Positions 34,034 to 43,142 are shown, counted from the first letter of the stretch. The stretch: 64,000 bases of DNA from Chloroflexota bacterium (GCA_919901745.1 CAKKPP010000003.1:232738-296737), one strand, 5' to 3'. Program-made: numbers and translations. The notes: generated by a model not told the origin, from the sequence alone.

Positions 34034-35833
34034 CTACGGGATCGTGGCCTGCACGACGTCGGTCTGCGCGACGAGGAACTTCCCGAACGGGGTATCGCGG
34101 AATGTCTGGACACGGAACCAGTACGTGCCGGACGTCATGCCGCCCACCTCGGCCGTTCCGGCCCCAAACGTCGTCCCGACCCAGGCCGCCGGAGATCCGC
34201 CGAGGTAACTCGGCTCGGGATTGTCGGCCGAATACACGAGCTTGTCGAAGGAGTAACAGGCCGACGCGCTCGCGTACGCGGGCCAGCTGAACGATCCACC
34301 GCCGGGACCCGGCGTGATGGCGAGCGCCCCGAGCGCCTTGACCGCCTTGGAAGTGACAGACTTGATGTCGCTCGCCCCGATGACCCGGTTTTCCGCATCG
34401 AACGCCATCGCCCGGTAGTAGACGGTCGTGCCGCCATCGAGCGACGCGTCGAACGACTGCTTCTTGGTCCAGTCGGTCGTATAGGTGTTGCCGAAGTCGA
34501 CCGCGCCACCCTCCGGCGGATAGGCCAGCGGGATCGTCGGTGTCGTGTTGCGCAGCGCCGTGTAGTGATTGAAGGCATCCCCCGTGAACTTCGACCAGTC
34601 GAGCACCACGCCGCCGTCACAGCTCGTCAGGCTCAGGGTCATCGCGGCCACGGGCGGCGCCGGTGTCGGCGTGGGTGTCGGTGTCGGCTTGGGAGTGGGC
34701 TTGGGCGTGGGCTTGGGCGTGGGCGCGGCTGTCGGGGCCAGCGTCGGCAACGGCGTCGGATCGGGCGTCACGAGAGGCGCCGCGGTCGGATCTGCCGGCC
34801 GCGCGGTGGCCAGCGGACGCGGCGTCGAGGCACGGGTCTCGAGGTCCAGGTCGATCGCCGTCATCACGCCCAGTTCGTGACCGAGCGCGCGATCGATCTT
34901 CGCGTTGCGCAGGAGCCATGGATCCTGGAGGTCGTCCGGATCGATGGTGCCGATTGCGAGATCCGCGCCGCCCGCCCCAAGGCCCACGGCGACCGAACGA
35001 CCCTCGACGATGGTCGCCTCGATCCCCGGCCCGTCGACCGCGACGTCGTGCTCCAGGCTGCGCTCGACGACCTGCTCACCACCGGTAACCGGTGATCGAT
35101 CGAGATCGAAGGCCGTCCCCAGCGCCCGCCAGGTGACTGTTGCCGTGGTGACTTCGTAGGTGCCGCCGTTCACCAGAACCACCCGGTGGTAGGCGCGGCC
35201 GGCGAGTTGATCGAGGACGATCCGTGTCCGTCCGAGCGTCGCGATCCGCATCTCGGCGCCGCCGGAAAGGCGCGCCTGGCTCGCCCCGAACTCGAGCGTG
35301 GCACGACCGTCGGCGGCAACGCTGATCGCGTCGCCCGCACGCAGTTCCGTGCCGGCCGTCAGGGGCGAGGTCGTGGCATCACGCGTCAGGGTGGCGCCGA
35401 CCACGTCGGATGCGCGCGTCTCCGGGAGCCCCGGAAGGAAGAGCCCGGCCTGCAGGCCGACGATTCCGACGACGAACGCCGCCGCGACGGCGAAGACCGT
35501 CCAGCGAGGTGCCGGCAGGACGGTCGGCGTCCGCCGCACGACCCTCGGATCGCCGACGCGGGATGGGGCGTTGGTCCAGGGCGTCATCGGCCGGGATGAT
35601 CGGCTCGTTGCGACGGCCGCTTCGTTCGCGACGATGTCCCATGTTGTCGTGGGAGCCGGCGCCGGCAATTCGGCCAGCAGCCGCGCCCGGAGGTCGGCGG
35701 CAAACGTCGCTGCCGGTCGCTCGACGGCTCCCGTCGCCCGTTGTGCGCGAACGCGCGAGCCACCCGCGGCGAGCTCCAGCTCAATCGCCTCGAGATCCGT
35801 ATCGATCGCGAACATTCGATCGTCAGGCCGCAT
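34034..35833 (-). CDS. FecR-domain membrane protein with extracellular Fn3-like repeats (anti-sigma candidate)
   Basis: A protein of 599 residues. Order: cytoplasmic about 85 residues; TM (WTVFAVAAAFVVGIVGLQAG); FecR domain (residues about 120-260: LTAGTELRAGDAISVAADGR, VTWRALGTAFDLD); Pro/Thr linker (TPKPTPKPTPKPTPT); two beta-rich repeats (VVLDWSKFTGDAFNHYTALRN... and GSFSWPAYASASACYSFDKL...). The ATG at 35833 overlaps the sigma-factor stop by 11 bp. No zinc anti-sigma motif is present. It probably senses an external signal and controls the adjacent sigma factor. The repeats resemble those in the next secreted protein. Confidence 0.82.
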   Translation of the reverse strand: MRPDDRMFAIDTDLEAIELELAAGGSRVRAQRATGAVERPAATFAADLRARLLAELPAPAPTTTWDIVANEAAVATSRSSRPMTPWTNAPSRVGDPRVVRRTPTVLPAPRWTVFAVAAAFVVGIVGLQAGLFLPGLPETRASDVVGATLTRDATTSPLTAGTELRAGDAISVAADGRATLEFGASQARLSGGAEMRIATLGRTRIVLDQLAGRAYHRVVLVNGGTYEVTTATVTWRALGTAFDLDRSPVTGGEQVVERSLEHDVAVDGPGIEATIVEGRSVAVGLGAGGADLAIGTIDPDDLQDPWLLRNAKIDRALGHELGVMTAIDLDLETRASTPRPLATARPADPTAAPLVTPDPTPLPTLAPTAAPTPKPTPKPTPKPTPTPTPTPAPPVAAMTLSLTSCDGGVVLDWSKFTGDAFNHYTALRNTTPTIPLAYPPEGGAVDFGNTYTTDWTKKQSFDASLDGGTTVYYRAMAFDAENRVIGASDIKSVTSKAVKALGALAITPGPGGGSFSWPAYASASACYSFDKLVYSADNPEPSYLGGSPAAWVGTTFGAGTAEVGGMTSGTYWFRVQTFRDTPFGKFLVAQTDVVQATIP

Positions 35834-36437
35834 CGGTCGACTCCTGGAGGACCACGGCTCGAAGCGCGCGGAGCGCTCGATGGAGCTTGACGGCGAGCGT
35901 GGATCGGGAGCAGCCGAGTGCGCCGCAGAGCTCGTCGAGTTCGAGCCCGTCAAAGTACTTGAGGACGATGACGCGGCGGTGCGTATCGGGCAGGCGCAGC
36001 AGGGCGCGCCGCACGACGTCGCGATCGAGGGCGGCGGCGAACGCCGCCGCAGCCGCGTCATCACCCGGCTCCGGCACACCGGCCGTGTCGGCGTCATCGC
36101 CCCACCCGTCGGACGCGCGGACGCCGAGCGGGATCGTGCGGCGCCCGCGCCGGACGTGATCGACGACGGCGTTGGAGGCGACCCGGTAGAGCCAGCCCCC
36201 GAAGGCGTCGTTGCGGAATCCGTCGTGACGGACGGCGCTGAGAGCGCGTTCGAAGGTCATTGCGGTGAGATCCTCGGCCACGGTCCGATCGCCGACGCGG
36301 CGCACGATGAAGCCGTAGAGCCGTGGGAGATAGAAGTCGTAGAGCTCGCCGAACGCGGACGCGTCGATCCGGGAGCGAGCCACGAGGGCCTGCTCCCGGA
36401 TCGCGTCCATGCGCGTGCTGGTCGAGTCACGGGACAT
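35823..36437 (-). CDS. ECF-family RNA polymerase sigma factor
   Basis: A protein of 204 residues. Region 2 (FGELYDFYLPRLYGFIVRRVGD...AEDLTAMTFERAL...FGGWLYRVASNAVVDHVRR) and region 4 (ALLRLPDTHRRVIVLKYFDGLELDELCGALGCSRSTLAVKLHRALRAL) are both complete. It overlaps the FecR-type gene, its probable membrane partner. On the minus strand TACCGT (36453-36448) lies 10 nt before the ATG. Regulon unknown; the upstream Fn3-like secreted gene is a candidate target. Confidence 0.93.
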   Translation of the reverse strand: MSRDSTSTRMDAIREQALVARSRIDASAFGELYDFYLPRLYGFIVRRVGDRTVAEDLTAMTFERALSAVRHDGFRNDAFGGWLYRVASNAVVDHVRRGRRTIPLGVRASDGWGDDADTAGVPEPGDDAAAAAFAAALDRDVVRRALLRLPDTHRRVIVLKYFDGLELDELCGALGCSRSTLAVKLHRALRALRAVVLQESTDAA

Positions 36438-36553
36438 CGGACGTCAGACGGTAGGAACGGATGGGTGGGGTAACCATCGACCAGCAGTACTCCCACCGGG
36501 CGGACCACCCGGGTCATCCATCCGTTCCCGACGTCCGTCGCCCTGCTCCTCGA

Positions 36554-37987
36554 TTACTGGACGGTCAGGGTGGCGACCGGGGTGATCCCGAGCGTCACCT
36601 TCTGGCCACCCCAGTCGCCGATCGAAAGGACCCGGTAGAACCACGTCTGTCCGACCTGCACGTTGGCATCGACGAAGCGGGTCGTCGCGGGGTCGCCGAT
36701 GGCGGCGATGACCTCGGTCCCGTCGTTGGCCGGGTAGGTGGGATTCGGGTTGGTCATCGACCGGACGACCTTGTAGTACATGAACCCATCGATGCCGCGC
36801 GCCTCCCATTCGAGGACGATGCCCTCCCCGGTCTGGGTGACCGAGAACCCGAGGACGTACGGCTCCGGAGTCGGCTTCGGTTCGAAGGTCGGCGTCTCGA
36901 TGGCCTTCGCCGCACTCGCGGCGACGACCACGTAGCCGGATTCCGAGGATCGAACGCAGAACACCCGGTACCAGAGCTTGGTGCCGGCCGGCGCGTCGCC
37001 GTCATAGAACTTGGTCCCGCCGTCCCGTCCGACCACGCCCACGACCTTGTCGTTGTCGCCGGCCGGCCAGGTGACGGTGGAGTCCGTCGAGCGGACGATC
37101 TTGTAGTAGTCGAAGGTGCCCGGGCACTCGGTCCAGCGGACCTTGGGATGGCCCTCGACGATCGCCAGCTCGAGGCCGAGCGTTCCCGCGTCGGGGGTAT
37201 CGGTCGGTGCCGGCTTGGTCACGATGCCGCGAAGGGGCGAGACGCACGCCGGGATGAGCTTGCCTTCGTATTCGACGACCGCGACCACCTTGTAGTAGAC
37301 CTTCGTGCCGGCCGGCGCCTTGGCGTCGTACAGCACGGTCTTGCCCATGTCCTCGACGGCCCCGACCAGCGAGTCACCACTGCCCAGCGGCCAGGTGGCG
37401 GCATCGTTCGTGGAGCGGATGACCTTGTAGTAGCGGAACCCCACGGGATCGCAGGCGCCCCAGTCGATCACGACCTTCGAGCCGTCGAGGCTGACGGTCA
37501 GGCCGATGGTCTCGAGCTCCGGCTTGGGTTCGGTGACCGGGTCGACAACCTGGTCCGGCTTGTCGGTCGGCTCATCGGTCGTCGGCTCCTCGTCACCGGG
37601 CTCGCTTGCGTCGGGGCCCTTGGAATCGATCGACTCGGAGCCGGGCTTCGCGTCGACGCCGGCGCGATCGCCGTCCGTCGCCCAGTTGTCGAAGCCGGCG
37701 TGGCCGAAGATCGTGCTGTTCGAGTTCGTGTCGGACGCTGCGGATGCTGCTTCGTCGGCTGAGCTGCTGGCCGGGTTGGTTGCCGCGCCGTCCGGTCGGA
37801 CCGCCGCTCCGAACGCGAGCGCCGTGACGAGGAACGCGCCCGCGATGGCGCCCGGCATGGATACGCCTAACCGGCGGCCCGACCGGCCACCGGTGATCTT
37901 GCGGGTGTGGTCCTCGAGCAGTTCGATGTCGTCGAGCGGCTCGCCGTGACCGCGCGGGTGGCGGTCGTGCTCCGGATAGCGATCCAT
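36554..37987 (-). CDS. Membrane-anchored protein with three Fn3-like repeats
   Basis: A protein of 477 residues. A cytoplasmic 45 residues (DIELLEDHTRKITGG) precede one TM (PGAIAGAFLVTALAFGAAV), an acidic Ser/Thr/Asp-rich stretch (residues 70-155) and three repeats of about 90 residues. Each repeat has a Trp strand then a YYKVIRST-like strand (GFRYYKVIRS, FDYYKIVRS, FMYYKVVRS) and a later YYKVVAV/WYRVFCV/FYRVLSI strand. Repeat layout matches the C-terminus of the FecR-type protein. Likely cell-surface adhesion or matrix protein; the function is unproven. Confidence 0.8.
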   Translation of the reverse strand: MDRYPEHDRHPRGHGEPLDDIELLEDHTRKITGGRSGRRLGVSMPGAIAGAFLVTALAFGAAVRPDGAATNPASSSADEAASAASDTNSNSTIFGHAGFDNWATDGDRAGVDAKPGSESIDSKGPDASEPGDEEPTTDEPTDKPDQVVDPVTEPKPELETIGLTVSLDGSKVVIDWGACDPVGFRYYKVIRSTNDAATWPLGSGDSLVGAVEDMGKTVLYDAKAPAGTKVYYKVVAVVEYEGKLIPACVSPLRGIVTKPAPTDTPDAGTLGLELAIVEGHPKVRWTECPGTFDYYKIVRSTDSTVTWPAGDNDKVVGVVGRDGGTKFYDGDAPAGTKLWYRVFCVRSSESGYVVVAASAAKAIETPTFEPKPTPEPYVLGFSVTQTGEGIVLEWEARGIDGFMYYKVVRSMTNPNPTYPANDGTEVIAAIGDPATTRFVDANVQVGQTWFYRVLSIGDWGGQKVTLGITPVATLTVQ

Positions 37988-38202
37988 TCTGCTGTCTCCC
38001 TTTGGTCCCCGAGACCGGTGGTGGCCGCCGCCGATCGGCGACGGGACAAGTCCGATGCAGACAGAACGCCCGGGAGGGCCTGGGATTACCAGGTCGAGCG
38101 CATCCGATGGTCATGGGGATGGGAGTACAGTCGGCAACGCTTCGTCGGGGCCGGATCGCCGGTGTCCCCGCGATCGGAGCGGGGTGAGGCATGGAGGACG
38201 TC

Positions 38203-38715
38203 ATGACGAAACCGGACACGGCGCGGGCGATCCACGCGGCTCGCGCGCACCTGGCGGCGAACCCAGGGGATGGACGTGGTCCGGACAAGCCGGCGACGGC
38301 GGTCGTCGAGTCGGGACTGCGCTGCCGCGTCGATGGCGAATACGCCAGCCTCGTCAGTGACATGCCCCGCGCGGCCGGTGGCGCCGGTTCCGCCTCGAGC
38401 CCCGGTTGGCTCATGCGGGCCGCGCACGCTGCCTGTGACGCGACGGTCATCGCGATGCGGGCAGCCGACGTTGGGGTCGAGCTGTCGACGCTCGAGGTGA
38501 CGGTAGGAAGTGAGTCCGACGACCGCGGCATGTTCGGTTCCGATGACGACGTCCCGGCCGGATCCCTGGAGACGGTCGTTCGAATCCGGATCGGCGCCGA
38601 GGGCGTGCCTGAAGGGGAGCTGCAGGACATCGTCCACTACGCGCTGGCGCACTCTCCGATCGGTAGCACGGTCTCCCGTGCGGTTCCCCTGCGCGAGGTC
38701 ATCGAGATCGCCTGA
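38203..38715 (+). CDS. OsmC/Ohr-family protein
   Basis: A protein of 170 residues. The central RAAGGAGSASSPGWLMRAAHAACDATVIAMRA with its conserved Cys and the following VELSTLEVTVGSESDDRGM... match OsmC-like thiol peroxidases of the shorter SSPG-type branch. Only one Cys of the usual redox pair is obvious, plus CRVDG near residue 47. ATG 38203 has GGAGG 5 nt upstream, better than the ATG at 38191. Divergent from the Fn3-repeat gene. The 203-bp gap upstream holds no ORF. Confidence 0.82.
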   Translation: MTKPDTARAIHAARAHLAANPGDGRGPDKPATAVVESGLRCRVDGEYASLVSDMPRAAGGAGSASSPGWLMRAAHAACDATVIAMRAADVGVELSTLEVTVGSESDDRGMFGSDDDVPAGSLETVVRIRIGAEGVPEGELQDIVHYALAHSPIGSTVSRAVPLREVIEIA

Positions 38716-38738
38716 TATACCCTCGGTGACGAACGGCA

Positions 38739-38784
38739 TTGACATTGACGTCGGCTCCGGATAGGTTCCCTAACGAACGTTAGG
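38739..38784 (+). promoter_or_regulatory. Promoter and palindromic operator of tetR-paaABCD
   Basis: TTGACA (38739-38744), 17 bp, then TAGGTT (38762-38767) form a plausible promoter. Immediately downstream CCTAACG (38769-38775) and CGTTAGG (38778-38784) form a perfect palindrome around AA, overlapping the expected transcription start. A TetR-family repressor encoded 18 bp further on would be expected to bind it. Confidence 0.7.
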
Positions 38785-38802
38785 TAGGAGTTGCGTCCCG
38801 CG

Positions 38803-39405
38803 ATGGCCATGCACGCCCAGATGCCGTCCCGGCGCCGCGAGATCGAAGACGCTGCCAGCGTCCTGTTCCGCGATCGCGGATATGCGGCGACGAGCATCCG
38901 CGACATCGCCCGCGAACTCGACATCCGCGGCGCCAGCCTGTACGCGCATGTGGCCTCGAAGGAGGACGTCCTGTGGGCGATCGTCGACCGGACTGCGTCG
39001 CGGTTCGAACGGGCCGCCGACGACGCGATTGCCGATCGCTCCAGGGCGCCCGATCCGATCGGGCGGATGACCGCCCTCGTGCGCGGGCACGTTCGGGTCA
39101 TCACGGAGGACGTCGGCGCGGCGAGCGTCTTCATCTCCGAGTGGCGCTCGCTCGGTGAGATGCGTCGGGCCGCCGTGCTCGTGCGGCGCGACGCGTACGA
39201 GACACAACTTCGTGACGTGATCGCCGACGGCGTCGCGAGCGGCGACTTCACGATGACCGACGCCGCCATGACCGCGTCCTACCTCCTGACCGCCCTCAAC
39301 GGCATCGCGACCTGGTACCGCCCGGATGGGCGTCTCGGCGCGGATCGCATCGCCGATCACTACGTCGATCTCTCCCTGCGAACCCTGACGGAGGACCACC
39401 GGTGA
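38803..39405 (+). CDS. TetR-family regulator (PAA repressor candidate)
   Basis: A protein of 200 residues. The N-terminal helix-turn-helix (IEDAASVLFRDRGYAATSIRDIARELDIRGASLYAHVASKEDVLWAIV) is a standard TetR domain, followed by a ligand-binding domain similar to fatty-acyl-CoA-type regulators. It overlaps paaA by 4 bp, so it is in the operon it probably controls, as with PaaR of Thermus. A phenylacetyl-CoA effector is inferred. The start was chosen at the ATG 18 bp after the operator. Confidence 0.88.
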   Translation: MAMHAQMPSRRREIEDAASVLFRDRGYAATSIRDIARELDIRGASLYAHVASKEDVLWAIVDRTASRFERAADDAIADRSRAPDPIGRMTALVRGHVRVITEDVGAASVFISEWRSLGEMRRAAVLVRRDAYETQLRDVIADGVASGDFTMTDAAMTASYLLTALNGIATWYRPDGRLGADRIADHYVDLSLRTLTEDHR

Positions 39406-40391
39406 CCGATCCGCTGAGTCTCGACCCGGTCCTCTCGCCCCAGGAGCGCGGTCGGCTCCCGTTCAACGAGGACCTCCCGCACGACGAGCGGTTCGAGCAC
39501 TTCGAGGCCCATGTCCTCGCCGGAGGCAAGGTGGAGTCCACCGACTGGATGCCCGACGAGTACCGGACCGGCGTCCTGCGCTTCGTTGAGATGCACGCGA
39601 ACTCGGAGCTGATGGGCGTCCTCCCCGAGCGCGAGTGGCTCATGCGCGCGCCGACGCTCCGCCGGAAGCTTGCGCTCACCGCGAAGGTCCAGGACGAGGT
39701 CGGCCACGCCCAGCTTCTCTACCGCGTGGCGGAGGACCTGGGGAAGCCGCGCGAGGCGATGTTCGACGATCTGCTTGCGGGCAAGACGAAGTTCCACAAC
39801 GTCTTCCACTACCCGACGCGGTCCTGGGCCGACATCGGGGTCATCGCCTGGCTCGTGGACGCCGCCGCGATCGTCGCCCAGCAGGCGCTCCGCGACTCTT
39901 CGTACGCGCCGTACGCGCGAACGATGAAGAAGATCTGCTGGGAGGAGTCAGTCCACATCATGCACGGCCGCGACGTCGTCGTGACCATGGTCACCGGCAC
40001 CGACGAGCAGCGGGCGATGCTCCAGGAGGCGCTCGATCGCTGGTGGGGCCCGCTGATGCAGATGCACGGACCGCGGTCGCCGCGGGAGAAGGATCGCGAC
40101 CTCCACTGGCGGATCAAGGCGAAGACCTCCGAGGAGCTCCGCCAGGAGTTTCTGACGATCTACGTGCCGCGGATCCTCGAACTGGGCCTGACGCTGCCCG
40201 ATTCCGAGCTCCGTCGCGACGACGACCTCGGCGAATGGCGCTACACGGAGCCGGACTGGCAGGAGCTTCGAACCGTGGTGACGAACCACGGACCAAAGTC
40301 CCAGGAGCGCCTCGAGTTCCGCCGGGTCAGTCGCGAAGAGACGCGCTGGGTGCGCGAGACGATCCTGCGGGCCGCGGGGGCCGCGGCATGA
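39402..40391 (+). CDS. paaA: PaaA, phenylacetyl-CoA epoxidase catalytic subunit
   Basis: A protein of 329 residues; diiron subunit that epoxidises the ring of phenylacetyl-CoA. Metal-ligand motifs: KVQDEVGHAQLLYR and KKICWEESVHIMHGRD. The sequences MPDEYRTGVLRFVEMHANSELMG and WWGPLMQMHGP are PaaA-specific. GTG start overlaps the tetR stop. It forms the oxygenase with PaaB and PaaC, encoded directly downstream. Confidence 0.95.
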   Translation: MTDPLSLDPVLSPQERGRLPFNEDLPHDERFEHFEAHVLAGGKVESTDWMPDEYRTGVLRFVEMHANSELMGVLPEREWLMRAPTLRRKLALTAKVQDEVGHAQLLYRVAEDLGKPREAMFDDLLAGKTKFHNVFHYPTRSWADIGVIAWLVDAAAIVAQQALRDSSYAPYARTMKKICWEESVHIMHGRDVVVTMVTGTDEQRAMLQEALDRWWGPLMQMHGPRSPREKDRDLHWRIKAKTSEELRQEFLTIYVPRILELGLTLPDSELRRDDDLGEWRYTEPDWQELRTVVTNHGPKSQERLEFRRVSREETRWVRETILRAAGAAA

Positions 40392-40735
40392 GCGATCAGG
40401 GCGCCGCCGGCCCGGGCGAGACGGGAACGCTCGAGCCGTGGGAGGTCTTCCGCCGCGAGAAAGAGGGCGATCCGATGCGTCACGGCGGGAGCGTCATGGC
40501 GCCCGATGCCCAGCTGGCGATCCACTATGCGCGAGAGCTGTATGGCCGAAGGCAGGAGAGCGTCGCGCTGTGGGTGGTGCGGCGGGCAGATGTGCACGAA
40601 CTGGAGGATCCGGACCTGCTCCAGCCGCCGCTCGATCGCTCGTTCAAGAAGCCGGGCGGCCACGTGATGCGCGACAAGCTGGCGGCCGCTCGTGAGCGGT
40701 CCGGTCAGCCGAAGCCGAAGGCGCGCGAGGGATGA
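40388..40735 (+). CDS. paaB: PaaB, phenylacetyl-CoA epoxidase small subunit
   Basis: A protein of 115 residues: EPWEVFRREKEGDPMRHGGSVM and DAQLAIHYARELYGRRQESVALWVVRR are hallmark PaaB segments. It bridges PaaAC heterodimers. The Lys/Arg-rich C-terminal tail is longer than in E. coli PaaB. It overlaps paaA by 4 bp and paaC by 4 bp. Confidence 0.94.
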   Translation: MSDQGAAGPGETGTLEPWEVFRREKEGDPMRHGGSVMAPDAQLAIHYARELYGRRQESVALWVVRRADVHELEDPDLLQPPLDRSFKKPGGHVMRDKLAAARERSGQPKPKAREG

Positions 40736-41529
40736 ACGCCGAGCGGACGGGCGACACGGCAAACCTCGACCCGACAGCGCGGCTCGCCCTCGGTGAGCTC
40801 CTGCTGTCGATGGCCGACGACGAGTTCGTCATCGGTTTCAGCGACTCCGAATGGACGGGAATCGCGCCACTTCTTGAAGAGGACGTGGCGATGAGTTCGC
40901 TCGCCCAGGACGAGATCGGCCACGCCAAGGCGCTGTACGAGCTCCTCGCGGGGCTCCTTGACGACGGCCATGACGCCGATGCGATCGCCTACGATCGCGA
41001 ACCTCCCGACTACCGCCACTGCCGGCTCCTGGACCATCCGCGCGGCGATTGGGCCGACACGATCGCCCGACGCTTCCTGTACGACACGGCCGATGCGGTG
41101 CGCCTGGAGGCCGTTGCGTCTGCGTCGTGGGCGCCGCTCGCCGAGCTCGTCGGCAAGATCCGCCGCGAGGAGCGCTACCACGTGATGCACGTCGGGGCGT
41201 GGCTGGAGCGATTGGCGCTGGCCGGCGGCGAGGCACGAGTTCGGTTGGAGGACGCGCTGGAGCGCCTCGCACCGGACGCGGCGACGGTCTTCGCGCCGCT
41301 TCGGGACGAGGCCGCGCTCGTCGCCGGTGGCATCCTGGCGGCCCCGATGAACGACCTCGAGGCCCGGTGGCGCACCATGATCGGCCCGACATTCGAGCGT
41401 CTTCGGCTCACGCCTCCTCCGCCAGCCACCGAACCGGAGCGGGGTCGTCTCGACCACACGGCAGCTTTCGAGTGGTTGCACAGCGAGTTCACCTCCGTCC
41501 GCCGTCTGGACCCGGCGGCGACGTGGTGA
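40732..41529 (+). CDS. paaC: PaaC, phenylacetyl-CoA epoxidase structural subunit
   Basis: A ferritin-like protein of 265 residues: LGELLLSMADDEFVIGFSDSEW, SLAQDEIGHAKALYELL and IRREERYHVMHVGAWLERL. PaaC pairs with PaaA and has a non-catalytic degenerate metal site in the family. It overlaps paaB and paaD, showing a strict operon. Confidence 0.94.
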   Translation: MNAERTGDTANLDPTARLALGELLLSMADDEFVIGFSDSEWTGIAPLLEEDVAMSSLAQDEIGHAKALYELLAGLLDDGHDADAIAYDREPPDYRHCRLLDHPRGDWADTIARRFLYDTADAVRLEAVASASWAPLAELVGKIRREERYHVMHVGAWLERLALAGGEARVRLEDALERLAPDAATVFAPLRDEAALVAGGILAAPMNDLEARWRTMIGPTFERLRLTPPPPATEPERGRLDHTAAFEWLHSEFTSVRRLDPAATW

Positions 41530-42065
41530 GCCCCACCGCCTCTCCCGCGCTCGTTGAGCCTCGGCGACCGCCGACGGTCGCGGCCGTTCATTCGGCGCTG
41601 GCCGAGGTCGCCGACCCGGAGATCCCGGTGGTGTCAATTGTCGATCTCGGGCTGGTCGCACGCGCGGCCGTGGACCCGACCGACGGCAGTATCCACGTCA
41701 CCTTGCTCCCGACTTTTGTGGGCTGCCCGGCCCTCGACGTCATCCGCGCTGCGGTAGAGGAGCGCCTCGCGGCATTCGACCGCCCGGTCCGTGTCGATTT
41801 CTCGTTCGCGCCGCCCTGGACGTCGGATCGGATCACAACCCGCGGTCGCGAGCGCCTTCGCCGCTCAGGCTTCGCACCACCCTCGCCGGCCCCCGCCGCC
41901 GACGCTCCGACGCTGATCCAGCTGGCCCCGCCCGCGTCCGTCTCGTGCCCGCACTGTAGCTCCCGCCGGACCGTCCTCGAGAACGCCTTCGGCCCCACCC
42001 AGTGCCGATCGATCCACCACTGCACCGGGTGTCGACAGCCCTTCGAGGCGTTCAAGCCGGTCTGA
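41526..42065 (+). CDS. paaD: PaaD, Fe-S/diiron maturation factor for the epoxidase
   Basis: A protein of 179 residues. The N-terminal MIP18/DUF59 domain has VADPEIPVVSIVDLGLV and LLPTFVGCPALDVIR with its conserved Cys; the C-terminal zinc ribbon is CPHCSS...CTGCRQPFEAFK. PaaD is needed to mature the PAA oxygenase. GTG 41526 overlaps the paaC stop. No paaE follows: a convergent gene begins 45 bp later, and the gap contains a CCCGGG-rich inverted repeat. Confidence 0.93.
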   Translation: MSPTASPALVEPRRPPTVAAVHSALAEVADPEIPVVSIVDLGLVARAAVDPTDGSIHVTLLPTFVGCPALDVIRAAVEERLAAFDRPVRVDFSFAPPWTSDRITTRGRERLRRSGFAPPSPAPAADAPTLIQLAPPASVSCPHCSSRRTVLENAFGPTQCRSIHHCTGCRQPFEAFKPV

Positions 42066-42110
42066 TCCTGGGCGTCGCCCAGCCCGGGTGGCCCCGGGCG
42101 CAGGACGGCG

Positions 42111-43142
42111 CTACTCGGGCCCGGCCGGCTCGTAGGTCCGGTAGTAGATCAGCTGACCGGCCTCCCCGCCCCGGGCGCCCTCACTCGGCACAAAAAGGGT
42201 CACCACGATCGCCATCTGTCCGCCGATCTCGATCCTTTCGACCGTTGGATTGGTGAACGCCGTGCTCCCGGCTTCAGTCCGGATGTCCAGTTGGTCGGCT
42301 TCGCCCGTCGCGTCGTCGTACAGGAAGACCCGCCATGTGCTCCAGTCGCCCTTGATGACCTGACCCTCGATGAGCGTGAAGTCGAACCCCCGGAAGCTGA
42401 TGATGTCGCGATCCCCGACGCCGCCCATGACCCCGAGCGTCCGTACGGACTGTTCGAGCGAAGGCCGCTCGGCTGCGGCCCATGCCGTCCAGTCCGTCGT
42501 GCCGTGCGCCTGCCGATCAAGGTCGCAGTCGTCGTAGAAGTGGAAGCCGACATCGAGGAACGTACGGCTCGCCGAGTACAGGTTGGGCGTGCCCTCGGCG
42601 CAGGTCGACAGGCTGAGCGGCGCATCGAGCGTCTTCTGGGCCGCGCCGGCGAGCAGGTCCGTCCAGGTTGGGTAGTAGGCGAACCTGAGATGGTTCGGTG
42701 GCTCCTGCTCCCAGGCCACCACGTACCCGCCATCCGAGGCCGGCTTGATCGTTGGTTGAGAGGCCTGGTCGGCAAGCCGCACCCTCCAGGTCCAGTCGAG
42801 GAGGTTGCTCGACGTTGCCAGATGCACGTCGAAGGTTCCGGCGGCTTCTCGAAACGTGTGATACACGCCGATGAAACCACCAGTCTCGCTGGCTGAAATG
42901 ATCTTCACGGCGTCCAAGACCTGGCCCCGGTCGTCCGTGACGCCGTATCTGCTCGCCGTGGCCCCGGCGGCGTCCTCGACATAGCTGCGAAGTTCGGATC
43001 GAGCGTCAACCGGCCTCGATGCTCCGAGGTCAGCCGGATCGGCCGTGCCCGCGGCGCCGCAGCCAATCACCGACCAGCAGGCGAGCGCCGGCAGCACGAC
43101 CGCGCGGCACCGAGACGTCCATCCCTCTCGATCAATGATCAT
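42111..43142 (-). CDS. Lipoprotein with GH43/GH32-like beta-propeller pattern
   Basis: A protein of 343 residues. Signal peptide with lipobox (LACWSVIGCG) and then blade-like repeats: GGFIGVYHTFREAAGTFDVHLATSSNLLDWTW, GGYVVAWEQEPPNHLRFAYY, TPNLYSASRTF. The HLATSSNLLDW motif is typical of five-bladed glycosidase-like propellers, but I cannot place the catalytic Asp/Glu set, so it may be a non-enzymatic relative. Its start overlaps the amidohydrolase stop by 4 bp. Confidence 0.7.
   Translation of the reverse strand: MIIDREGWTSRCRAVVLPALACWSVIGCGAAGTADPADLGASRPVDARSELRSYVEDAAGATASRYGVTDDRGQVLDAVKIISASETGGFIGVYHTFREAAGTFDVHLATSSNLLDWTWRVRLADQASQPTIKPASDGGYVVAWEQEPPNHLRFAYYPTWTDLLAGAAQKTLDAPLSLSTCAEGTPNLYSASRTFLDVGFHFYDDCDLDRQAHGTTDWTAWAAAERPSLEQSVRTLGVMGGVGDRDIISFRGFDFTLIEGQVIKGDWSTWRVFLYDDATGEADQLDIRTEAGSTAFTNPTVERIEIGGQMAIVVTLFVPSEGARGGEAGQLIYYRTYEPAGPE

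Noticed and set aside
42066..42110. Bidirectional intrinsic terminator between paaD and the propeller lipoprotein
   Set aside because: There is a CCCGGG/CCCGGG inverted repeat but no T-run on either side, so it was not listed as a terminator.
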